Assembly: GCF_000022065.1 (NCBI RefSeq)
Contig: NC_011898.1
Location: 248,001-312,000, forward strand
Reading direction: 5' to 3'
Source of the DNA: Ruminiclostridium cellulolyticum H10
GTDB taxonomy: Bacteria; Bacillota; Clostridia; Acetivibrionales; DSM-1351
Length of the DNA stretch: 64,000 nt
The notes beneath the pieces were generated by a model. That model ran no database searches, was not told the origin of the DNA, and saw nothing but the letters and a program-made list of their open reading frames with translations. Position 1 is the first letter of the stretch. Each line of letters begins with the position of its first letter. Below are positions 56,322 through 64,000 of the stretch, in pieces. Both the position numbers and the translations under genes were made by a program.

Positions 56322-58814
56322 ATGAAACGATATGCAAAAAAAATATCTCTGATGCTTGCAGTGGTGTGTTTTTTAGTTATTCCTCTATCTGCATTTGCAG
56401 CTACGGGAACATCGTATTCCAACTATACAGCTTCATTACTTAGCAAGTGGAAAGGCTACGGCGTAGTTGATAAAAGCTATTCGAGTCTTGACCTAAACAA
56501 GCCTATTGAGAAAATTGATTTTATTAAAATGCTTAACGCTATTTTAAAAACGTCAAAAAAGGCCGACATAAATTTTACAGATGTACATAAGAATTCATGG
56601 TACGGACAGGAAATAGCAAAGGCTGCGGCATGCGGATATATTTCAAATAAGGAAAATACAAAATTTTATCCTTTCTCCAATATAACTAGAGTTGAGGCCG
56701 CGGAAATGGTTTCATATGTTTTTGGCCTGGAACTCAAAAATGAAAAAATACTCAGCAAAATAGCTGACGGCAAGGCTCTTGAGAAAAAACAGCTGAATGA
56801 ATTGGCTGCCGTCATTGAAAAGGGAGGACTCACGGAGGTTGCTTCCGGAAGGTATGCACCGACAGGAGTACTTAAACTAAAAGACGCTTTGATAATGCTC
56901 GACAAATGTGTTGGGCAGATTGCGCTTAAATCTGGAACAATAAAGACTAATGCTGCAGGAAATATGTTTATCAGTGTTGGAGCTGTTACTTTGAGAGGTA
57001 TTTCCATCTCCGGAGACTTGATTATCGGCGAGGGTGTAGGCGATGGAGTTGTTACACTGGAGAGTGTTAAATTAGCAGGAAGGCTTATAATAAGAGGAGG
57101 AGGCCCTAACGGGGTAATTATAAAGAATTCTCAGATAGGTGGTAACCTGATAGTTGAAAAAAGTGCAGGAAACGTATACATAAGGGTAGTAGGAAGTACC
57201 ACTATTAAACAAGCATATTTAAAGTCAGGATGCACGATTGAGGAAGGTTACCTGACAAGCGGAGATGGATTTGTAAATATTACTGCCCTGAATGCAGCCT
57301 TCGACGGTCAAAATGCGATATTAAAAGGTGATTTCAAAAGTTTAACTGCCGATAACAGTAATATAAATCTTAAACTAAGCGGCAATGCTGAAAATGTCAG
57401 CTTAAACAAGGACAGTCAGGGGATTTTTTCTCTTTTATCAGGAACAGTTAAGACGGTGTCGGCAGGAGTAACAAAACAACAGCTTGAATTTCTGGGCGGC
57501 AAGGTTACGACAATGAATATTTCAAAAGATGCCAAGGGGAATAAGATAACTATAAATGGACCAGTTGAAATCAACACTGTAAACATAGAAAGTACTACTG
57601 AAATTTCCTTTAAAAAGGGAACAGTAAATTCTCTGATATTGGATACAAATTCTCAAGGCTCATATATTAGTATGCAGAGCGGCTCATTTATTAGAAGTTT
57701 TGTCATTATGGCAGATGCAGAAATAACGGGTTATGGTAAAATTGAGAGTGCATATTCCTATGCGAACAATGTTAAAATGGGTATTACACCTTCATTTTAC
57801 TCATATAAGTATGTACCGGGCTGGGGAAATGACGATTACCTGCCAAGCATTGGTATTGGTGTTCCGGGTGCTACTAATGATGAAATAACAATACAAGAGG
57901 GTAAATCGATAGATTTGTATAGAGATTTAAATTTGTCTGTATCACCTGATAAAAGTACAGTGGGCTTTGTATCGCTTAATGGTAATGTTGCCACTGTAAG
58001 TGATAAGGGTTTGATAACAGCCATAGAAGCAGGCTATACAAAAATATATATTACTGGACAGTATTCCGGCTATTCCAATTGCATTAAAAGGATTGACGTA
58101 AATGTAACACCGGGCAATGTAACTTTGCCGGGAAGATTAGAAATAAGTCCTGTAACAGGTGAGGCAGCAACTGTAAAGGATTTTGAAATAACCTATACTT
58201 CTAAGGACGATTTTTCAAATGGTACGGTTACTTTTTGGCTGCCGGACGGATTCCCTGCTTTTGAAACTGATACAGTCAAGATAGGAAACGGTACGGAGGT
58301 AACATTAAATCCGTCCCAAAGACTTAACGTCAGAACCCTGTCCTTTACAAATCTTAATTTGAGCAAGGGACAGAAAATAATTGTAAAGCTCAGGAACAAA
58401 ACTGTGCCGCAAGGAGGAGAATACGTATTCAGTGCTGTTACAGATGCTGATGGAACCGGGCCAAAGGTGCCAACTTCAGGTCAGGACGAAAGAACTGTGT
58501 TTACTTCAGATAAGCTAAAAACACTCCTAGAGGTTACAAACTATACTTTATCAGCATATGATGCCCAAAATGGAGCTGTAAGCTTCACAAAGTTGTCATT
58601 TGCGGGCTTCACCGGGGCAACCAAATGGCTTATAGCAGTTCAGGATGGCGAATTTACACATCCCGGATATGATGACTTAGTTTCCGGGACTGAATATACT
58701 GTAGGAAGTGCAATAACCATTGCCCCAAACCAGCATTTGATGCTGGCGGCAGTTGACGGTGACAGTATGGCAGGATACAAGGTCAAGGCCTTTGTTGATA
58801 TTACTGTTCACTGA
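56322..58814 (+). CDS. Secreted SLH-domain protein with beta-helix-like and Ig-like regions
   Basis: An 830-residue exported protein. Signal peptide ~1-26 (VVCFLVIPLSAFA). N-terminal SLH-like repeats run to ~200 (FTDVHKNSWYGQEIAKAAACGYI, NITRVEAAEMVSYVFG). A beta-helix-like stretch with short repeated strands (GVVTLESVKLAGRLIIRGGG, GNVYIRVVG) runs to ~480. A Big_2-type Ig domain lies at ~525-600 (SVSPDKSTVGFVSLNGNVATVSDKGLITAIEAG in parts), and two further beta domains follow. It starts 20 bases after the preceding FN3/SLH gene behind GAAGGAG, so the two form an operon. A surface or matrix role is inferred. Confidence 0.8.
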   Translation: MKRYAKKISLMLAVVCFLVIPLSAFAATGTSYSNYTASLLSKWKGYGVVDKSYSSLDLNKPIEKIDFIKMLNAILKTSKKADINFTDVHKNSWYGQEIAKAAACGYISNKENTKFYPFSNITRVEAAEMVSYVFGLELKNEKILSKIADGKALEKKQLNELAAVIEKGGLTEVASGRYAPTGVLKLKDALIMLDKCVGQIALKSGTIKTNAAGNMFISVGAVTLRGISISGDLIIGEGVGDGVVTLESVKLAGRLIIRGGGPNGVIIKNSQIGGNLIVEKSAGNVYIRVVGSTTIKQAYLKSGCTIEEGYLTSGDGFVNITALNAAFDGQNAILKGDFKSLTADNSNINLKLSGNAENVSLNKDSQGIFSLLSGTVKTVSAGVTKQQLEFLGGKVTTMNISKDAKGNKITINGPVEINTVNIESTTEISFKKGTVNSLILDTNSQGSYISMQSGSFIRSFVIMADAEITGYGKIESAYSYANNVKMGITPSFYSYKYVPGWGNDDYLPSIGIGVPGATNDEITIQEGKSIDLYRDLNLSVSPDKSTVGFVSLNGNVATVSDKGLITAIEAGYTKIYITGQYSGYSNCIKRIDVNVTPGNVTLPGRLEISPVTGEAATVKDFEITYTSKDDFSNGTVTFWLPDGFPAFETDTVKIGNGTEVTLNPSQRLNVRTLSFTNLNLSKGQKIIVKLRNKTVPQGGEYVFSAVTDADGTGPKVPTSGQDERTVFTSDKLKTLLEVTNYTLSAYDAQNGAVSFTKLSFAGFTGATKWLIAVQDGEFTHPGYDDLVSGTEYTVGSAITIAPNQHLMLAAVDGDSMAGYKVKAFVDITVH

Positions 58815-58847
58815 TAGCCGTAGGGAAGTAGCTTTTTTAATCAAAAA

Positions 58848-58940
58848 ATTTAAAGACCAATATTTAAAGACCAATATAAAATAGAAGTGCACCCCAAGTG
58901 TTGGATAAAAAATCTAACTTTTGTGGGTGTACTTTTTTTA
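58848..58940 (+). terminator. Direct repeat followed by terminator
   Basis: AAAGACCAATAT occurs twice in tandem at about 58850-58876. Next, AGTGCACCC (with AAGTGTTGGA) pairs with TCTAACTTTT and GGGTGTACT, followed by TTTTTTT, ending the two-gene surface-protein operon. Confidence 0.75.
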
Positions 58941-58968
58941 CGTTTTCATTACAACTTTGTCCAATACA

Positions 58969-58996
58969 TAAGTAAATAGTTCCAAAATGCCGATAA
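58969..58996 (+). promoter_or_regulatory. Sigma-28-like promoter of the giant FN3 protein gene
   Basis: TAAG (58969-58972), 16 bases, GCCGATAA (58989-58996): same -10 octamer and spacing as the site at 53901-53928. A TATAAT follows at about 59005-59010. The leader to the ATG at 59041 contains GCGGGGG as ribosome binding site. Confidence 0.5.
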
Positions 58997-59040
58997 ATAG
59001 GATGTATAATTAGTATTTAACTTGCGGGGGTATTTTTACG

Positions 59041-62000
59041 ATGAAGACAAAACTAAGGTTTGTTTCGGTGATGCTTGTATTAAGCCTGATATTATCAAAT
59101 TTCTCAGGGATAATCCAACCTGTTTTTGCAGCACCGGATGTTCTTAACTTTTCTATAAATCAAAGCACATTCGACGAAAATGCAGGAACGGTAAGAGCGA
59201 GCTGGAACGGACAGTTGAATGTAACGGGAACAATAACATATGAAGCACCCACAGCTTTGGGTAACAAGACTGTAAGCATAAACGTAACTGCCGGAATAGG
59301 TACTGTATTGCTTACAGATATTAAAAAGGATTATATATATGATATAAAAGTTTCGCTGACAAATCCATCATCGTCTTATGTAGCACAAAAGTTTTATCTT
59401 GCAGGTATATCGGTATATGCCGAGCAGATAAGGCAGCAGTATGTTGACCACCCGGGAGGAGGCAGGGAGACAGGAGTATATCCTGCTATGAAACTTTCAT
59501 GGAAGCTTCCTCTTATTCACGATGGGGTAAATGCATTTGTGCCTGCAAAAGGTTCCATACTCAGTAAAATAGCTCCCGCAATCGACCGAATAAACTATAA
59601 ATTTCATATGGAGACAAGCAAGACAAAACCTAACCTCGCAGATGTTATAGTAAATATGAAAGATGACGGCAGCGGATACACTGCCATGGTTTCCGGCGAC
59701 ACGACGAGAGTTTCCGAAGTAAAATGGGATAATGCACAAAGTGAATACTCCTTATATTTATTCGGTGTAAAAGACGATGAAACCTCAATTCCGACCATAC
59801 AGCAGTTGAAGGACGGAACCGCAACAATTCCGACAGGAATCCCCGCTGCTGATGTAGCTTACGTTCTTCCTCACCAAGAGATACGTCCCGGCTGTATTTA
59901 TGTTGTTACTATGGATGCACTTGTATGCGACCAGAACGGCCAATATGTTTCAAAAGCCTTGTCAGGGGCTACTACAAGTCCGTTGACCGGTATTGTAAAC
60001 TATACTTATACTCCTGTCAGGTTCCAATTAACCAAGGACTCTATGGACAATATATTAATCAGGATAAATACAGTTAACCTTGGAGACGTTTCCATGCCTG
60101 AACTTAGTTACTTTGTTCAGACAAGTAATGTAGATTCCGATGATGACAGTGATTGGAAAAATATAAAGGAAATTACAAATATTTCAGGAGAATATACTAT
60201 AACAAACCTTCAGGGAATTAACCCCAAAAATACAGTATATTATAGGATTGTGGTAAAATCCGCATCGGTGGACGACACGATTATGTCCTTGTCGATGCCC
60301 TACAGGATGCTGGACGATACATCTAAAACACCCGTACCTAAAAATGTTTCAGTTATAGGAGTAAACCTATCAGACACTATACCTAGTGAAACAGAAAGAA
60401 CCTCAGACATTAAAATAGTGTGGGACAAGCCCGCTAATTGGGATGACACAAAAGATGATGATGTATACTACCATTTCATGCTGAGTACGGGTCAAAAAGA
60501 CCTTGATCCTGCTGTAAAGTACCCTCTTACGGCAAATGGAAAGGATTATGGAAACGGGAACTATGCCGTTAAATACAGATTGGTACAGTATGTAAGCACC
60601 AAGTCCGGCTTGATAAAGGAAAATGCCAATGATAATACAAAACTTGAATATACAATAAAAGGGTTAGACCTTTTTAAGGGGTTTGAGGGAGACGGAACAG
60701 TTACACCTATTAATAATCCGGATGCATATCCAGAATATTTACTTCCCAACAAAACCTATTATTTACAGGTTTATACAACGTTGCCTGCGGACAAGGGTAA
60801 TACAGATGACAGTTCAAGGATGTCTGAAAAATCTTTGACTACAAGTTTTACGACACTTTCACTTACCAGCAGGGATGTTCCTACTCCTAACAATTTCCAA
60901 CTGGTAAATACAAAGGTAAATACCGCAACAGCAGCAACACCTGCAAATGCAGTTATAACTTTAAGATTTGAAGACCTCAAGATAGATTGGAGCAAATATA
61001 CAAGCAACCATAGTATTGCAGACGATGCTGTAATATATGATCTCTACATGAGCAAGCAGCCCGATTTGAATACATTTAAACTTATAGGGTCCAGCAATCA
61101 GCCGGACAGTGATGTGGAGTTCAGGCCGGTAATCTCCGGGGACACCACATGGATAAATACAATTATAAATGAATTCAGCGATATAAGTAATATAAACTCA
61201 TTCGGATATTATTTGTCACCAAATACGATCTATTACTTTATGGTAAAGGTAAGATTAAATCTTGAAAATGAAGTACCAAAGATACGGGAATCCACCCAGA
61301 CGAACTTACTTTCAGTCACAACCCCGAGGGGAGAGCCTACAAAACCCAACGACAATGCAAAGAAACCGGTGGCTCCTTCTGATTTTGCAATAGCCTTGGA
61401 TAAGAACGGAAACCCTATGGTTAGCGGGCATTCGGTTACATTTGAATGGACTGTCAAGGAGAATGAGGCATCATACAATCTTATTTCTACTGCCAAAAAG
61501 GTTGCACTGGACACCCCTGATACAGATCCCTCTATATTGGAGGATTCAACATATATCAGTTATATAGCTGCATTTGGCGACAAAGATAGAAATATAGACG
61601 GTAACTCCAAAAAACTTACCCTTGATCCAAAAGCTTCACCGCTTCCGCCTAATCTGGTATACGACAGTAAGACTAAGAAATGCAGATATACTATAAACAC
61701 ATGGCTTTATCCAAACAGGGTTTACTATTTTAGTTTAAGGTCGGAGGTAGTTGAGGCAAATAAATCAAAGTCCAGCGTATGGATATCCATACCTGTAACT
61801 ACATCATTGATTGAAAGCCCCACAAGGCTACAGACGATAAGTGACTGTGAACTAAGCTTTTATTGGTTTGATACAAATCCTCAGACAACATCAGATAGTT
61901 ACAGTATCAAGATAAAGGCAGCCGGAGATAAATACTATACCCAGCTTACAAAAGCACAGTACAACATAGTAAAAGACGGCAGTGTGTATTACGGACGACT

Positions 62001-63933
62001 TTACAAACTCAAGTCCAATACACAGTACAATATACAGGTTGTCAGGACAATTGATAACGCAGTATTAAGCAATACAACCCAGTCAACACGAAATGATCAT
62101 TACCAGATAGAGGTAAAATGGCAGGGAATAGCAGTTGATGACTATTCAGGATATGAGATTGCAATTAAAACCGAGGACGACACGGATTATACAGTACTCA
62201 GTAATTCGGATCTTGAACAGTACATTGACGTAACAAGACATACATACCCATATTATATTGAAAAAACCTTTAGCAATATTGGTACTGAATACTATACCTA
62301 CACTGCCAGAATAAAGTATGCAGAGGTTACTTTACCCAGCGGTGCAAAAGAACACAAGCCTTTGAAACCAAATACAAAATACTATATAAAGGTAAGAGCT
62401 TACAAAAAGGACCCTTCGAACCTGGAGGCAATTACACGGTCTAAATATATCGGACCTGTAAATACAAGAACAGAGTTCAATCAAGGTGACTATGATGATG
62501 ATGATAATAACACCAGCATAACATCAAAATTCTTGGATATGCTGAATAAGCTTGAGCAGGAACTATTCTGGAATGTAAACAAGGGTAGCAGCAGTACCAT
62601 GGAAAAGTTTTATGTAAAGGATGACAAGGTAGTAAACCTCCTTGAAGGCCCCGGGTACTACTCCTGTACTATTGACATATCCCAGACACCGGCATATATA
62701 AATACAAATGAGGTGTATATGGCCAAAAACATATTATCGGCCATGAAGACATATAACAAGAGCGTTGTCATTAAGACAAAGGATGTTGAATACACAATAA
62801 GACCTGACACCTTCGACATAAATAACATGGAGGAGTTCAAGAAGGCCAAGGCAGCAGCGGGGGCAAAGGATGTATATCTAAAACTTGATAACATTAAGAC
62901 CGGGGAAGTACAGCCAAAGGCGCCTGCAAATACTACCACCGTCTCGAAAGTAGACATAATTACGGCACAGGCGGTTGTGAGCAGAGAAACAAGTGAAAAT
63001 ATTCAAAAAATGATAAAAGATAAGCTATACAATGAAGATACAGGTATAATCAAGAAAAAGATTGATGTAATAAAGAACCCTAACAATCCTAATACAAAGG
63101 GCAATGGGACCAATATTGACAAGTATTTAAATCAGCTGCTGGAGGAGATAAAGAGTGAATTGTCATATTTCATTAATGATACCTTGAATGGTGCCAACTA
63201 TTCGTACGGATTATTTACAGAAAAATATGACATAGCAGAATATAATTCTCCAATGTCCGTTAAAATGTCATATAAGGGAAATACTATTGCAAACCCATAT
63301 GTGCTTTACGGAAATGCCGGAAACTGGCATAAGCTGACACAAAACTTAAAGTATGATACGGGATATGTAACATTCTTTGTAGCAAGTCCGGGTAAATATA
63401 CAGTATTTGCCGGAAAGGATGTAACCTCAACAATAGGTGATGAGAGTCCTGCGAAGCCTTATATTACAAAGCTTGCAGGAAAATATGACCTGACATTCGT
63501 ATTCTCCGGGGCAGGCGAGTCCTATAACCCAAATCTGAGCGTGTCGGTCAAAGAGGCTATAATGCTGTATGAGCTTGTATCTGATTTACAGGTGGACAGT
63601 ACTACTGACATAAAAATAAAGGCAAAGAACTACGGCCTTGATAAAATAATTAATGTAAGTAACGTAAACAGAAACATAACAAGACAGGAAACCGCCGCAT
63701 TAATTGTAATGCTTTACTGTCAAAGAACGGGAGCAGATTATAGCAGGTTAAAGGCATCTTATAATAAGATAATCAGAGATGATGCAGCTATTGGAACAAA
63801 ATATGCAGTACCTGTGTATGCATGTCTCAATATGAACATTATGACCCTTGACACAGGAGCAAAATTTAATCCGGGAATGTCGATAAACAGAAAAGACATT
63901 GCGGTTGCGTTTGAAAAGATGCTTGAAGCATAG
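59041..63933 (+). CDS. Giant secreted FN3-repeat surface protein with SLH-like C-terminus
   Basis: A 1630-residue exported protein. Signal peptide ~1-31 (VMLVLSLILSNFSGIIQPVFAAP). Most of the chain is a series of large, diverged FN3-like beta domains, each closing with a (T/V)YY-rich strand before a short linker (PNKTYYLQVYT near 585, PNTIYYFMVKV near 735, PNRVYYFSLRS near 895, PNTKYYIKVRAY near 1120). A Lys-rich mixed region (~1160-1400) and a beta domain (~1405-1470) precede a diverged SLH-like end (ITRQETAALIVMLYC, PGMSINRKDIAVAFEKML). Shares its leader and promoter style with the gene at 53963. Function unknown; adhesion or matrix role inferred. Confidence 0.82.
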   Translation: MKTKLRFVSVMLVLSLILSNFSGIIQPVFAAPDVLNFSINQSTFDENAGTVRASWNGQLNVTGTITYEAPTALGNKTVSINVTAGIGTVLLTDIKKDYIYDIKVSLTNPSSSYVAQKFYLAGISVYAEQIRQQYVDHPGGGRETGVYPAMKLSWKLPLIHDGVNAFVPAKGSILSKIAPAIDRINYKFHMETSKTKPNLADVIVNMKDDGSGYTAMVSGDTTRVSEVKWDNAQSEYSLYLFGVKDDETSIPTIQQLKDGTATIPTGIPAADVAYVLPHQEIRPGCIYVVTMDALVCDQNGQYVSKALSGATTSPLTGIVNYTYTPVRFQLTKDSMDNILIRINTVNLGDVSMPELSYFVQTSNVDSDDDSDWKNIKEITNISGEYTITNLQGINPKNTVYYRIVVKSASVDDTIMSLSMPYRMLDDTSKTPVPKNVSVIGVNLSDTIPSETERTSDIKIVWDKPANWDDTKDDDVYYHFMLSTGQKDLDPAVKYPLTANGKDYGNGNYAVKYRLVQYVSTKSGLIKENANDNTKLEYTIKGLDLFKGFEGDGTVTPINNPDAYPEYLLPNKTYYLQVYTTLPADKGNTDDSSRMSEKSLTTSFTTLSLTSRDVPTPNNFQLVNTKVNTATAATPANAVITLRFEDLKIDWSKYTSNHSIADDAVIYDLYMSKQPDLNTFKLIGSSNQPDSDVEFRPVISGDTTWINTIINEFSDISNINSFGYYLSPNTIYYFMVKVRLNLENEVPKIRESTQTNLLSVTTPRGEPTKPNDNAKKPVAPSDFAIALDKNGNPMVSGHSVTFEWTVKENEASYNLISTAKKVALDTPDTDPSILEDSTYISYIAAFGDKDRNIDGNSKKLTLDPKASPLPPNLVYDSKTKKCRYTINTWLYPNRVYYFSLRSEVVEANKSKSSVWISIPVTTSLIESPTRLQTISDCELSFYWFDTNPQTTSDSYSIKIKAAGDKYYTQLTKAQYNIVKDGSVYYGRLYKLKSNTQYNIQVVRTIDNAVLSNTTQSTRNDHYQIEVKWQGIAVDDYSGYEIAIKTEDDTDYTVLSNSDLEQYIDVTRHTYPYYIEKTFSNIGTEYYTYTARIKYAEVTLPSGAKEHKPLKPNTKYYIKVRAYKKDPSNLEAITRSKYIGPVNTRTEFNQGDYDDDDNNTSITSKFLDMLNKLEQELFWNVNKGSSSTMEKFYVKDDKVVNLLEGPGYYSCTIDISQTPAYINTNEVYMAKNILSAMKTYNKSVVIKTKDVEYTIRPDTFDINNMEEFKKAKAAAGAKDVYLKLDNIKTGEVQPKAPANTTTVSKVDIITAQAVVSRETSENIQKMIKDKLYNEDTGIIKKKIDVIKNPNNPNTKGNGTNIDKYLNQLLEEIKSELSYFINDTLNGANYSYGLFTEKYDIAEYNSPMSVKMSYKGNTIANPYVLYGNAGNWHKLTQNLKYDTGYVTFFVASPGKYTVFAGKDVTSTIGDESPAKPYITKLAGKYDLTFVFSGAGESYNPNLSVSVKEAIMLYELVSDLQVDSTTDIKIKAKNYGLDKIINVSNVNRNITRQETAALIVMLYCQRTGADYSRLKASYNKIIRDDAAIGTKYAVPVYACLNMNIMTLDTGAKFNPGMSINRKDIAVAFEKMLEA

Positions 63934-63986
63934 ATTAACTTGTAGGTATTTCTGCCGGTAATGGACTGGCAGGGTGGAGGTCAAAG

Positions 63987-64000
63987 ATGAAGACAAAAAG
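63987..64000 (+). CDS. Start of another exported-type gene, cut by the window edge
   Basis: GGTGGAGG (63973-63980) is followed by ATGAAGACAAAAAG at the edge. The first codons (Met-Lys-Thr-Lys) equal those of the preceding giant protein, so a paralogous surface protein may follow. A small hairpin CTGCC/GGCAG (63952-63972) precedes it. Only four codons are visible. Confidence 0.55.

Overview
The window looks like chromosomal DNA of a mesophilic cellulolytic clostridium of the Ruminiclostridium (Clostridium cellulolyticum/papyrosolvens) type. The evidence is AT-rich low-GC Gram-positive sequence, strong AGGAGG ribosome binding sites, many TTG/GTG starts, sporulation genes (yabG, a GerMN lipoprotein), a large Gram-positive SRP RNA, and a secreted family 9 cellulase ending in a type I dockerin. 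The dockerin carries Ala-Ile pairs at the cohesin-recognition positions, as in mesophilic cellulosome producers. The species is inferred from content, not from a database search.

Layout. 1-5 kb: two chemotaxis receptors separated by an IS481-type insertion sequence. 5-7.1 kb: a YtrA-type GntR/ABC exporter operon behind a clear sigma-A promoter. 7.1-12.3 kb: tRNA-Ser(CGA), several secreted or lipoprotein genes, an ECF sigma/anti-sigma pair, a Nudix hydrolase, and a GC-richer scrap that may be the tail of an IS200/IS605 TnpB gene. 12.5-15.4 kb: the GH9-CBM3-dockerin cellulase, then a ~320 bp MITE-like inverted-repeat element, then an internally deleted dienelactone hydrolase gene. 15.5-18.7 kb: a redox-type C_GCAxxG protein and a Zn/Cd efflux operon (ArsR/CadC repressor, stand-alone HMA protein, P-type ATPase) with a textbook promoter and a 24-bp palindromic operator. 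18.8-22.4 kb: yabG and a three-gene envelope operon (Ser/Lys-rich membrane protein, YjfK-like protein, duplicated DUF350 protein).

22.4-30 kb: a candidate small RNA, SRP RNA, dnaX-ebfC-recR, an OmpR-type two-component system, and a CBS/DRTGG-type family II pyrophosphatase. 30.2-33.7 kb: a VTC-domain/DUF4956/CotH-kinase operon. 33.7-37 kb: a CNNM/HlyC-type membrane protein and a DUF2089 plus DUF4097 (LiaX/YvlB-like) pair. 37-45 kb: housekeeping genes prfA, a ZIP transporter, ywlC, ywlE, rpiB, upp, a dCMP deaminase and an in-frame TagO-MnaA fusion. 45-46.6 kb: motA/motB on the opposite strand. 46.8-53.8 kb: the complete atpIBEFHAGDC operon; its c-subunit residues favour proton coupling. 53.9-64 kb: a run of very large secreted FN3/SLH surface proteins, with another gene starting at the right edge.

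The most interesting signals beyond gene calls are: (i) an in-phase A AAA AAG slippery heptamer followed by a GC-rich hairpin in dnaX, predicting a gamma-like short product of about 436 residues; (ii) the nested inverted-repeat element after the cellulase; (iii) the TagO-MnaA fusion, which keeps a perfect internal Shine-Dalgarno and start; (iv) sigma-28-like boxes in front of two surface-protein genes; (v) the DUF350-centred envelope operon. I found no CRISPR array, prophage or obviously new defence system. Everything here was read by eye; no alignment or folding program was run.
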